A stretch of DNA of 64,000 nt from Ensifer canadensis (GTDB lineage: Bacteria; Pseudomonadota; Alphaproteobacteria; Rhizobiales; Rhizobiaceae): the NCBI RefSeq assembly GCF_017488845.2, contig NZ_CP083370.1, positions 62,001 through 126,000 on the forward strand, read 5' to 3'. Both the position numbers and the translations under genes were made by a program. Under the pieces are notes generated by a model. That model saw only the letters and a list, made by a program, of their open reading frames with translations. It made no database searches and had not been told where the DNA came from. Shown piece by piece: positions 45,139 through 53,433 of the stretch (the first letter of the stretch is position 1; every line of letters starts with the position of its first letter).

Positions 45139-45999
45139 TCACTTGATGCGGCTGGTCTTGTCGAGCATGGCCGTCTCGAAATTGCTGCCGCCGCTGAGTT
45201 CGGCGAACTTGCGCTCAGCAAAGGCGTCGCCCTCGGCCGCGGCTTTGCGGAAGATGGCGCGCGCGGCCGATGAATCCTTGGTTACGCCTTCGCCGGTCTC
45301 CAGCATCAGGCCGAGATTGACCATCGCGTCGACATTGCCGCGCTCGACGGCGAGGCGATAGAAGCGCGCGGCCCTGGCGTTGTCTTCCGGCACCAGCTTG
45401 CCTTCATCCAGGATGACCGCGAGGTTGAATGCGGCGATGTCATCGCCGGCGAGCGTCGCCCGCTCGAACCATTCGATGGCGAGCTTGCCGTTGGCGGCGG
45501 TGCCCATGCCGTCGCGGTAGGCGACGCCGAGATTATAGGCAGCGAGGATATTGCCGGCTGCGGCGGCTTTCTGGTTGAGCGCGAATTCGGTCTTGATGTC
45601 GCCCTGTTCGCCGACAAGCACCGCATAGTTGGTCATCGCCAGCGCATGGCCGTGTTCGGCCGCTTCGCTGAGGATGCGCAGCGACTGGATCTTCTGGCCG
45701 GCCTTGTCGAGCACGCGGGCCAACTGGAACTCGATGCGGGCGCCGGCATGCTGGTTATAGGCCTCGCGGCAGGCCGAAAGGGCGATACCGATCTTCATGT
45801 CCTCGGTCGCAACTGCCGGGAAGGCCTGGTTGCGCTGCAGGTCGAAGATGCTGCCCGCCTCGCGGTCGCAGATGTCGACGGCCGAAAGTTCTGCCGCACG
45901 GGCGGGAGGAAGCGCGATTGCCGCAAGCGCCAGGAAGCTGACGATGGCGAGAAGCAATGCGTTGAAGATGCGAATGCCTGTTTTGCGCTGATTTTCCAT
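45139..45999 (-). CDS. Exported Sel1-repeat protein, candidate Clr target
   Basis: 286 aa. A signal peptide (FNALLLAIVSFLALAAIALPPARA) is followed by about four or five Sel1/TPR-like repeats, such as AMTNYAVLVGEQGD, AAYNLGVAYRDGMGT, AAFNLAVILDEGK and AMVNLGLMLETGEG. Sel1 proteins are periplasmic scaffolds. It has GGGGAGAG upstream of the ATG at 45999, and a Clr-type operator 53-68 bases before the start codon. The S. meliloti gene at this position is, as far as I recall, a known Clr target (SMc02178). Confidence 0.88.
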   Translation of the reverse strand: MENQRKTGIRIFNALLLAIVSFLALAAIALPPARAAELSAVDICDREAGSIFDLQRNQAFPAVATEDMKIGIALSACREAYNQHAGARIEFQLARVLDKAGQKIQSLRILSEAAEHGHALAMTNYAVLVGEQGDIKTEFALNQKAAAAGNILAAYNLGVAYRDGMGTAANGKLAIEWFERATLAGDDIAAFNLAVILDEGKLVPEDNARAARFYRLAVERGNVDAMVNLGLMLETGEGVTKDSSAARAIFRKAAAEGDAFAERKFAELSGGSNFETAMLDKTSRIK

Positions 46000-46051
46000 G
46001 ATGCTCTCCCCGTCTCTTGACGCGAACTTAGCCCGGTGGGTTCGCACTGCC

Positions 46052-46067
46052 TGTTCCGGCGGTAACA
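46052..46067 (-). promoter_or_regulatory. Clr (CRP-like) operator upstream of the Sel1 gene
   Basis: TGTTCCGGCGGTAACA is a TGTT-N8-AACA dyad that meets the published Clr-box consensus except at one position. A -10-like CTAAGT (minus strand, 46031-46026) would put the start site near 46019 and the box centre about 40 bases upstream, the class II activator position. Confidence 0.7.
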
Positions 46068-46212
46068 GCCGGATTGCTGGGGCTCTGGCGAAGTGGAGAG
46101 GTGGCAAGGAACGCACCATTGCGCGTTCGGCTTGTTTCCGCTGATATCGGGGATATCCTTTGGGAAAGCCGGACGCTCGAGGGCTCGAACGCGTCGAACA
46201 GGGAGAAGGACC

Positions 46213-46851
46213 ATGATGGACCGGGAGCTGGTGCGGCAGATGCTGGTGAGCAGGCGCGTCGTCGTTGGTGGCCTGTTGTTGGCGGCCATGAGCGGCGGCG
46301 TGGCAACGACCATGGCGAGCCCGGTGATCGGCAAGGCAACGGAAATCCGCGGCGACGTTCGTCGTCGACAGACTGAGCAGGAAGAGGCTCTGGCTGTCGG
46401 TGCGCAGATCTTCGACAACGATCATGTGCGCACCGAGGCCGAAAGTTTCGCAACCCTGGCGCTTGGTGCCGACACCCGCGTCCTCTTGGGTGCTGAGACC
46501 GATCTGCTGGTCGACAGCTTCATTGCCGGCCAGGGCGGTACGCTCGAACTCGGCATCGGCCGAATGGTATTCGACCGCCCCGAGGGGCTGCCCAAGGTCG
46601 ATGTTGCCGTCAGGACCGCTTTCGGCATGATCGGCGTGCGCGGCACCAAGTTCTTTTGCGGCCCGAGCCGTGTCGCCTTCGCCGTCTTCGTCGAGCATGG
46701 CAGCGTTGCGGTCGCCGCGGGCGGCGTAACGCAGATTGTCGCTGCGGGGCAGGGCGTCGAGTTCCGACAGCGAGGCGACGCGCCGAGCGACCCCGTCAAC
46801 TGGGGACAGGCGCGGATCCGGGAAGCCTATGCCAGTGTTGGCCAACAGTAG
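46213..46851 (+). CDS. Exported FecR-domain protein
   Basis: 212 aa. An N-terminal signal (SRRVVVGGLLLAAMSGGVATTMA) precedes a FecR domain: VGAQIFDNDHVRTEAESFATLAL, LLGAETDLLV, and the motif AFGMIGVRGTKF. FecR domains occur in periplasmic or membrane signalling proteins. It is convergent with cyaD1 and divergent from the Sel1 gene, inside the cyclic-nucleotide locus. GGGAGAAGG precedes two ATGs; the first (46213) is used. Confidence 0.9.
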   Translation: MMDRELVRQMLVSRRVVVGGLLLAAMSGGVATTMASPVIGKATEIRGDVRRRQTEQEEALAVGAQIFDNDHVRTEAESFATLALGADTRVLLGAETDLLVDSFIAGQGGTLELGIGRMVFDRPEGLPKVDVAVRTAFGMIGVRGTKFFCGPSRVAFAVFVEHGSVAVAAGGVTQIVAAGQGVEFRQRGDAPSDPVNWGQARIREAYASVGQQ

Positions 46852-46919
46852 CGTCGGCAGCACCACGAGGAGCAATTCTCTGCCTCAATCGATGCCGACC
46901 ATGGAATTCTGCAGTGGCG

Positions 46920-48794
46920 CTACACCTGTTCAGGGTCGGCGACTGTGAAGAGTTCCATCGTGGCAAAGCCGCGGATTTCATGGCTGCCGAGCGAGCGAAG
47001 CCGTTGCTTGCTTTCAGCTGCTGCAGCCGGGCCGACGCAGATGGCCGTGCCCAGAAATTTGTTTGCCTCCTGCAGTCGCGCTGCAAGGTTGATGGCGTCG
47101 CCATGGGCGGTGTAGTCGAGCTTGCCGCCGGCGCCGACTTCGCCAAGCACCGCCTGACCCGTCTCGACCCCGATGCGCGTGCGCCCGAAATCCCGTGCGG
47201 CAAACTGCGGTCGCCTGCGCATTTCTTCGGTCAACGCATGGATTGCCTTGGCGCATTCGATTGCCTTGTCGACATGATCGGCCAGATCCTCCGGCGCGTT
47301 GAAGAAGGCGTGCACGGCGTCGCCGACCACCTTGTCGACCATGCCGCCATATTGCGCTACCAGCCCGTTGACCTCGGTAAAATAGATATCGAGCAGGGCG
47401 ATGAGGTCGCGCGGCCCGAGTTTTTGCGAAAGCGTCGAAAAGCTCTCGATGTCGGTGAACAGCGCCGTCACCGCCCGTTCCTCGCCCGCAACCCGGGCAG
47501 CACCTGGATTGTCGATGTAGCGCGCGACGACGGATTGCGGCAGGTATCGCGAGAATTTTTCCCGCGCCGTCGCTTCCGCCCGCCTGACATGGGCGAACTG
47601 CAGCGTGCTGGTCACTGCCAGCACGGCAGCAAGTGCGACTGAAATGCTCACTGCATCGACGAGCCAGCCGCTGGTGCGGTAGATCGCGGCAGTCGCCGCG
47701 ACGACGACGGCAACCGCGACGATGCCGAGCACGGCCGATGTCATCGGCCGGAGCCTTGCCGCGCCATAGGCGGCGGCAATGCCCGCTGCCAGCGAGAACA
47801 GGGCCTCGATGACGGGAAGCCGCGCGTCACGCCGTGGAATGAAACCGGTGGCGATCGCATTGGCGATATCGGCATGGATCTGAACCGAGGGCTCGAGCGG
47901 CATTGAGGCGCTCGGCCGGAGGCCGCCGAGATTGGGCAGGCTGCTGCCGATGAAGACGAGTTTGCCCGCAAACCTGTCGCTGCCTGCTTTCCCTGAGAGA
48001 ACGTCGGCTGCCGAAATGGTCCGGGCGGCGATCAAGTCAGGGGTGCTCGCGACGAAGCGCAGGCTGCCGGTATCGTCGAGTGTGATCACCTGCCTGTCGA
48101 GCCGCAGCCAGGCTGGGTCGCCGCCGAGTATCGGCGTTCCTGCACCCATCATCAGCCGCGTCGCCTCGATCGCAAGCGTCGGATAGGCCTCTTCGCCGAG
48201 AACAGCGAAAGCCTGCACCCGTCGGATACGGGCATCCTCGTCGCCGACAAGAAATGATGCGGCCGCCGCCTTGGCGTGATCCATGAAGGAAGGGCAGGAG
48301 GTTTCCGCGCCGTCGAGGAACCAGAGTTCCGGTGCTGCGAAGGGGCGGCTCAACGCCAGTGGCGGAGCCGGGCGAGGGCGCTCCTGCAGCGTATCGGCAA
48401 TGAGAAAGCCGAGAACGACGGGGGTCTTCGAAAGCGCTTGCGAAAGCGATGTATTGCCTGGCAGCTCTGCCGCACAATCGGAACTGAAGACGAAGTCGAC
48501 GGCGATGACCTTGGCGCCGGCCACGGTCAGTCCGGATAGGAGTTCGGCGGTTGCCGCCCTGTCCCAGTCTCCATCAGGCCGGGATTGGTAGGCCGCCCGG
48601 TCGATATCGACGACGACGATGTCGGGCGATTGCGGTGACGGCACCCATTGCATCAGGCGGTCGAAGAACAGCTCCCGCTGCGTTTCGAATACCGGTTCCG
48701 CATAGAAATAGAGTGCCAATGCGACGATCAGGCTCGTCAGGATCCCGCCGGCGAGCGGAGTGAAGCGAAATTGCCGGCGAGGTTGCACGGTCAT
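46920..48794 (-). CDS. cyaD1: CHASE2-domain class III adenylate cyclase
   Basis: 624 aa. A TM at about 14-32, a periplasmic CHASE2 sensor domain (about 35-320), three TMs (about 325-400) and a cytoplasmic cyclase domain. The metal-binding Asp lies in FTDIESFS (near residue 449) and in VVGDAVHAFF; the Lys in DKVVGD and the Asp in YTAHGDAINLAARL fit adenylate specificity. In S. meliloti CyaD1, with CyaD2 and CyaK, answers plant signals and drives Clr. The start is 5 bases after the clr stop, so the two are co-transcribed. Confidence 0.9.
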   Translation of the reverse strand: MTVQPRRQFRFTPLAGGILTSLIVALALYFYAEPVFETQRELFFDRLMQWVPSPQSPDIVVVDIDRAAYQSRPDGDWDRAATAELLSGLTVAGAKVIAVDFVFSSDCAAELPGNTSLSQALSKTPVVLGFLIADTLQERPRPAPPLALSRPFAAPELWFLDGAETSCPSFMDHAKAAAASFLVGDEDARIRRVQAFAVLGEEAYPTLAIEATRLMMGAGTPILGGDPAWLRLDRQVITLDDTGSLRFVASTPDLIAARTISAADVLSGKAGSDRFAGKLVFIGSSLPNLGGLRPSASMPLEPSVQIHADIANAIATGFIPRRDARLPVIEALFSLAAGIAAAYGAARLRPMTSAVLGIVAVAVVVAATAAIYRTSGWLVDAVSISVALAAVLAVTSTLQFAHVRRAEATAREKFSRYLPQSVVARYIDNPGAARVAGEERAVTALFTDIESFSTLSQKLGPRDLIALLDIYFTEVNGLVAQYGGMVDKVVGDAVHAFFNAPEDLADHVDKAIECAKAIHALTEEMRRRPQFAARDFGRTRIGVETGQAVLGEVGAGGKLDYTAHGDAINLAARLQEANKFLGTAICVGPAAAAESKQRLRSLGSHEIRGFATMELFTVADPEQV

Positions 48795-48799
48795 GCCGC

Positions 48800-49504
48800 C
48801 TAATCCTCTTCAGGATCGGCGATGCTCAGCAGCCGGCCGACCTTGCAGGCGATGATCCCTTCTCCCCGCTTGATGGCGCCGCTCTCCTCTAGCCACAGAA
48901 TGGCCCGGTTGACCTTGGGGCGACTGGCGCCGAGAACGCCGGCGATATCCGTCTGGCTCATCGTCAGCCGCAGATTGGCGCTTTCGGGAAGCTCGTTGCC
49001 GTGGATCTGCCGGAGTGTGGCCAGGAAGAACCGCGCAACGCGGGCGTTGAGGTCATAGAGCGCGATGGTTTCCAGCCGCTCGGTGGTGTCGCGCAGCTGG
49101 GCGCAGAGAAAGCGGATGACGGACTCAGCTGCCGCCGGCCGGGTAGTGACCATATCGAGAAACGCCTTCTTGCCGATCACGTAGCCTTCGGACGCCGTCT
49201 GCGCCGTGGCGTCTGCCGACCGCGTCTGGCCGTCGAGCACCGCCATCTCGCCGAAGATCGCGCCGGCTTCATGCTGGCGCAGCATCAGTTCGCGGCCCTG
49301 CGGTGTGATCAGAGAAAGCTTGATGCGGCCCGATATGACCACGATCATATAGTTGCCTTCGTCGCCACGCTGGAAGATCACCGTGCCGGCCGGCCACTTT
49401 CGATAGGTGGCGATATCGGCGAGATCCTCGATCGTTTTCTTGTCGAACCCTTCGAAGATCGCGAATGAGTGCCAGAAGGCCGGGCTCCTGTTGATTTCGT
49501 TCAT
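48800..49504 (-). CDS. clr: CRP/FNR-family cyclic-nucleotide-responsive regulator Clr
   Basis: 234 aa. The N-terminal cyclic-nucleotide-binding barrel has GDEGNYMIVVISGRIKLSL and the phosphate-binding cassette FGEMAVLDGQTRSADATA, followed by the dimer helix and a winged HTH with MSQTDIAGVLGASRPKVNRAI. No FNR-type cysteine cluster is present. By synteny with S. meliloti it is Clr, which binds cAMP and cGMP. First gene of the clr–cyaD1 unit. Its 265-base upstream region shows no clear Clr box. Confidence 0.9.
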   Translation of the reverse strand: MNEINRSPAFWHSFAIFEGFDKKTIEDLADIATYRKWPAGTVIFQRGDEGNYMIVVISGRIKLSLITPQGRELMLRQHEAGAIFGEMAVLDGQTRSADATAQTASEGYVIGKKAFLDMVTTRPAAAESVIRFLCAQLRDTTERLETIALYDLNARVARFFLATLRQIHGNELPESANLRLTMSQTDIAGVLGASRPKVNRAILWLEESGAIKRGEGIIACKVGRLLSIADPEED

Positions 49505-49769
49505 GAGATGCCCCCGCGCGGCGTCCCCTGCCGCGCCTGAATTTCACCCAGCAGCCCCGTCCTTGCAACAGAAAAGAACACTTGTGGCCGAACCAGCGCT
49601 CGCTAGGACGAAAAGCACTGCACAGACTGGGCCGCGGCTCAAATGTCGGTTGACGATAAATCCCGGTTGTCTCTACGTTGTGAACGATCTGTCGCCGGGC
49701 GTGCGGCTAGATGAATTTGAAAATGCTGATACTTCTGCTGCCAACACTCGTTTCTCACAGGAGCCTCGC

Positions 49770-50192
49770 ATGTCTCAGAATGTCGTCGTCCTCATCGGGC
49801 GCATTCTCCTTTCGATCATGTTCATCACCGCTGGCTTCGGCAAGCTGACTGATCCCGCCGGCACCGCCGGAATGATTGCTAATGCCGGCTGGCCGGCAGC
49901 AACCGCGCTTGCCTATCTCGCCGGCGCTTTCGAGCTGATCGGCGGTCTTGCCGTTCTGGTCGGCTTCCAGACGAAGATTGCAGCCTACCTGCTGGCTCTG
50001 TTCTGCCTGGTCACCGCCTTCGTCTTCCACAGCGGCGCAATCAACATTCCGACGTTCCCGCCGGAAGCCAACGGCCTGCTGAGCGTCTTCAACGGCCTGA
50101 TGATGATGAAGAACATCTCGGTTGCCGGCGGCTTCCTGGTGCTTGCCGCCTTCGGCCCGGGCGCACTGTCGATCGACGCACGTCGCGCCTAA
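49770..50192 (+). CDS. DoxX-family membrane protein
   Basis: 140 aa with four hydrophobic helices. The DoxX signature is clear: RILLSIMFITAGFGKLTDPAGT, then ELIGGLAVLVGF. Members are quinol-linked or envelope redox proteins of mostly unknown role. An ACAGGAG site precedes the ATG. The upstream frame open for 120 codons is not homologous. A terminator follows. Confidence 0.92.
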   Translation: MSQNVVVLIGRILLSIMFITAGFGKLTDPAGTAGMIANAGWPAATALAYLAGAFELIGGLAVLVGFQTKIAAYLLALFCLVTAFVFHSGAINIPTFPPEANGLLSVFNGLMMMKNISVAGGFLVLAAFGPGALSIDARRA

Positions 50193-50212
50193 GACATTCC
50201 AGACATGAAACG

Positions 50213-50249
50213 AAAAAACCCGCCGGTTCCGCCGGCGGGTTTTTCGTTT
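50213..50249. terminator. Bidirectional terminator between doxX and the rbsD/fucU gene
   Basis: A 10-bp stem (AACCCGCCGG and its complement, 5-base loop) with A run on the left and T run on the right. Confidence 0.88.
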
Positions 50250-50263
50250 TGTCGCCCGATCCG

Positions 50264-50692
50264 TCAGGGATAGATCACGCCCTTGCGCAGGATGACGTTG
50301 CCGTAAAGCCGCGGTTCGCTGGTCTGCACCACCGTGTGCGCCGCTTGCACCCGCGGATAGAATTCCGGGCCGAGCAGGGGCACGACCGTTCGTGCCGGCT
50401 CATGCCTGCCGCAGCAATCAATGATCTCCCGGTGGACGGGATCTAGCGCGTCCCGGTCCTGCTTGACTGTAGCGCGGAAGATCGCCGCCGGCACGAAATC
50501 GTCGATCGGCATCACGCTGAGAATGGCGTCCAGCACCGGGATCAGCCCGTGGCCGTCGAGCCGAACCAGCCGGCGAGCATGTTCCTGGCCGGGATAGTTG
50601 CCGTCGACCAGCGCAATCTCGTCGCCATGGCCCATTGCCCTAAGCGTCGCCAGCAATTCGGGGCTGAGGATCGGGTCTATGCCTTTCAGCAT
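50264..50692 (-). CDS. RbsD/FucU-family sugar mutarotase
   Basis: 142 aa. It begins MLKGIDPILSPELLATLRAMGHGDEI-like (family motif GHGD at about 21-24), then LVDGNYPG and LLGPEFYPRVQAA. This fits fucose/ribose mutarotases, which interconvert anomers of free sugars in the cytoplasm. Its ATG overlaps the frcR stop (ATGA). A role in fructose anomer handling is inference. Confidence 0.92.
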   Translation of the reverse strand: MLKGIDPILSPELLATLRAMGHGDEIALVDGNYPGQEHARRLVRLDGHGLIPVLDAILSVMPIDDFVPAAIFRATVKQDRDALDPVHREIIDCCGRHEPARTVVPLLGPEFYPRVQAAHTVVQTSEPRLYGNVILRKGVIYP

Positions 50693-51924
50693 CAGCTGAG
50701 CTCCTTGAAGAGGACGTTGGTGTCGAGCAGGTAGCGGGAGAACAACGGCAGGCTCGCGCCGCCGATGGCGCGGGCATGGCTGCCGACCAAACCTTCGACC
50801 AGTTCCGGGATCGTCACGCCCTGCAGGTCGAGGTCGTAGAGCGCCTTGCGCGTTGCCGTCAAAAGCCGGGCGCGGACCCAGGGCGGGAAGCCGCCGTCGA
50901 TGACAACGGCGGAGAAGTCGATGATCGAGGCGGCGGAGACGACCGCCTGGGCAAGGGCTGCCGCACTGTCGTCGATCCAGATCGTGAGTGGCTCACCGAA
51001 ATCGATCCAGTCGTCGGCCGAATACCACAGCGGCTTCGGATCGATGCCGCGTTCGCGCAGCAGGTTTTCGAGCACGAAGACCGAGGCGATCTTCAGGAGC
51101 TGGATGGTCTTGCCGTCCTTGCCGGAAACCGGCAGCGGGCCGACGGCGCCGGCGGTGCCGGTGCGGCCGGAAAAGAGCGCGGAATTGATGACGATGCCGC
51201 CGCCGATGAACGAGCCGATGTAGAAATAGACGAAGTCGGGATAGCTGGCGCCGACGCCGAAGGCGAGTTCGGCGCCGCAGGCGCTGGTGCCGTCATTCTG
51301 CAGGAACACCGGGTGGCGGGTGCGTTGGGCCACGATCGCCTGCAGGTCCACCTCGCGCCACCGGTTCATTTCTTCCCGCGGGGCGCCGACTTCTTCCGCC
51401 CAGTTCCACAGTTCGAAGGGCGTGGCGATACCGACCCCAGCGATGCGCTTGCGCTCCTCTGGGCTCAGTTGCGCCTCGAGTTTCTCGATGCCGCCGACGA
51501 TGAAGTCGACCAGTTCGCCGGGCAGCGGATAGGCATGGATCTGGTGCAGGTGCAGGCGGATATTGCCGACGAAATCCATCAGCACCAGGTCGGCACTTCG
51601 ACGCCCGATCTTCACCCCAAAGGAAAACACCGCATCCGGGTTGAGCCGCATCGGCGTCGACGGCTGGCCGACACGGCCGCGCACCGGCGCGCCGCGCACC
51701 AAGAGGCCATCGCTTTCGAGCGCCCGCATGATGACGGAAACGGTCTGCGCCGAAAGGCCGGAGCGTCTGGCGATATCCGCCTTCGACAGCTCGCCGTGAC
51801 GCCGCACCAGCGACATCACCAGCCTCTCGTTGTAGGCGCGCACGCGCGTCTGGTTCGCCCCGCCGCTCGGGTCGATGACCTCAGGTTGTATCGGTCCCCT
51901 GTCGGGGCCGTCTGTCAATGACAT
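50692..51924 (-). CDS. frcR: ROK-family transcriptional repressor of the fructose genes
   Basis: 410 aa. An N-terminal winged helix-turn-helix (about residues 32-90, KADIARRSGLSAQTVSVIMRALESDGLLV) is followed by a ROK domain with GVGASYPDFVYFYIGSFIGG and ATP-fold-like glycine motifs. Divergent from frcBCAK and in the S. meliloti position of frcR. The start at 51924 has GGAGGA upstream; an ATG 8 codons earlier lacks a site. A near-perfect palindrome before frcB is its likely operator. Confidence 0.9.
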   Translation of the reverse strand: MSLTDGPDRGPIQPEVIDPSGGANQTRVRAYNERLVMSLVRRHGELSKADIARRSGLSAQTVSVIMRALESDGLLVRGAPVRGRVGQPSTPMRLNPDAVFSFGVKIGRRSADLVLMDFVGNIRLHLHQIHAYPLPGELVDFIVGGIEKLEAQLSPEERKRIAGVGIATPFELWNWAEEVGAPREEMNRWREVDLQAIVAQRTRHPVFLQNDGTSACGAELAFGVGASYPDFVYFYIGSFIGGGIVINSALFSGRTGTAGAVGPLPVSGKDGKTIQLLKIASVFVLENLLRERGIDPKPLWYSADDWIDFGEPLTIWIDDSAAALAQAVVSAASIIDFSAVVIDGGFPPWVRARLLTATRKALYDLDLQGVTIPELVEGLVGSHARAIGGASLPLFSRYLLDTNVLFKELS

Positions 51925-52060
51925 GCCACCGTCTCCTCCCGTTGGCATTGGTGCCCGCTTGGCGCGGGTCTGTTGTTTCCGCTCTGGGCGGACCTGTCAA
52001 TTTGCGCGACGGCCCGGATGGCCTCGGATCGCTGTTATCCAGAGAATGCCACATCGAAAT

Positions 52061-52089
52061 AATAATTCAATTTGATTTATTTATTGACA
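52061..52089 (+). promoter_or_regulatory. Candidate FrcR operator next to the frcB promoter
   Basis: AATAATTCAA and TTGATTTATT form a 21-base dyad with one central spacer base and one mismatch (52061-52081). It ends 2 bases before TTGACA (52084-52089), a perfect -35 hexamer; no strong -10 follows. The rest of the 283-base frcR–frcB spacer shows no gene. Confidence 0.5.
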
Positions 52090-52207
52090 CCCCCGAAATT
52101 TAATGTTTGTTTTTGATCCGGAAGCGCCTGCTGCAGCAGAGGAGAATGCTGTGGCGGCGAGGCCTGGGCCGGTCCACCGGCACGTTTTTCATCCTTGGGA
52201 GGATTAC

Positions 52208-53233
52208 ATGAAGAAGACTGTTCTCTCCGCCGCGTTCGGCGTGCTGTCGCTCGGCGTCGTTTTTGCCGCTCCGGCACAGGCCGCCGATATCGGCGCCTGC
52301 CTGATTACAAAGACCGATACCAACCCCTTCTTCGTCAAGATGAAGGAAGGCGCTACCGCCAAGGCCCAGGAACTCGGCGTCACGCTGAAGTCCTATGCCG
52401 GCAAGATCGACGGCGACCATGACAGCCAGGTGGCTGCGATCGAATCCTGCATCGCCGATGGCGCCAAGGGCATCCTGATCGCCGCTTCCGACACGAAGGC
52501 AATCGTCGACCAGGTGAAGAAGGCGCAGGAGGCCGGTCTTCTGGTGATCGCGCTCGATACGCCGCTTGATCCGGCCACCGCCGCCGACGCGACGTTCGCT
52601 ACAGACAACCTGCTCGCCGGCAAGCTGATCGGCCAATGGGCCGCCGCCACGATGGGCGAGGGCGCCAAGACCGCCAAGGTCGGCTTCCTCGATCTGATAC
52701 CGTCGCAGCCGACCGTTGACGTCCTGCGCGACCAGGGCTTCATGATCGGCTTCGGCATCGACCCGAAAGATCCTAACAAGATCGGCGACGAGGATGATGC
52801 CCGCATCGTCGGCCACGACGTCACCAACGGCAACGAAGAAGGTGGCCGCAAGGCGATGGAAAACCTTCTGCAGAAGGATCCTGATATCAACGTGATCCAC
52901 ACCATCAATGAGCCGGCCGCCGTCGGCGCCTACCAGGCGCTGAAAGCCGTTGGCAAGGAAAAGGACGTGCTGATCGTATCGGTTGACGGCGGTTGCCCCG
53001 GCGTCAAGTCGGTGGCCGAAGGCGTCATCGGCGCGACCTCGCAGCAGTATCCGCTGATGATGGCGGCGCTCGGCATCGAGGCGATCAAGAAGTTCGCCGA
53101 CAGCGGCGAAAAGCCGAAGCCGACCGAAGGCAAGGACTTCTTCGACACCGGCGTTTCGCTCGTCACCGACAAGCCGGCTGCCGGCGTCGAATCGATCGAC
53201 GTCAAGGTCGGCACGGAGAAGTGCTGGGGCTGA
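52208..53233 (+). CDS. frcB: Fructose ABC transporter, periplasmic binding protein
   Basis: 341 aa. A signal peptide (about residues 1-25, ending PAQAAD) is followed by the sugar-binding fold of the ribose/galactose-type family: [17 protein letters not shown], the [16 protein letters not shown] hinge region and [13 protein letters not shown]. Should bind fructose (in S. meliloti also ribose and mannose) in the periplasm. A GGGAGGA site precedes the ATG. Confidence 0.94.
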   Translation: MKKTVLSAAFGVLSLGVVFAAPAQAADIGACLITKTDTNPFFVKMKEGATAKAQELGVTLKSYAGKIDGDHDSQVAAIESCIADGAKGILIAASDTKAIVDQVKKAQEAGLLVIALDTPLDPATAADATFATDNLLAGKLIGQWAAATMGEGAKTAKVGFLDLIPSQPTVDVLRDQGFMIGFGIDPKDPNKIGDEDDARIVGHDVTNGNEEGGRKAMENLLQKDPDINVIHTINEPAAVGAYQALKAVGKEKDVLIVSVDGGCPGVKSVAEGVIGATSQQYPLMMAALGIEAIKKFADSGEKPKPTEGKDFFDTGVSLVTDKPAAGVESIDVKVGTEKCWG

Positions 53234-53268
53234 TCGCTCCCGTTCTTCGAACGCATGAGCAGCAACGG

Positions 53269-53290
53269 AAGGGCGGCCCGGGCCGCCCTT
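53269..53290 (+). terminator. Intra-operon hairpin between frcB and frcC
   Basis: AAGGGCGGCC and its complement GGCCGCCCTT are separated by only two bases. Hairpins here are common after binding-protein genes, where they raise the binding-protein mRNA relative to permease mRNA. No T run follows. The surrounding 200-base gap shows no gene. Confidence 0.55.
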
Positions 53291-53433
53291 CGCGTAAGCG
53301 TCGATGTCTTTGACAAGGCGACGAAAACCGCGCAGCTTCTTGAATGAGTGCTGATGCCCGCCACATGGTGGGCGGGCTGTGCACCAGATTGCATCGCAAC
53401 CCCTTGGGAGTGGGGTTCACCGGAGGAAGGTCC

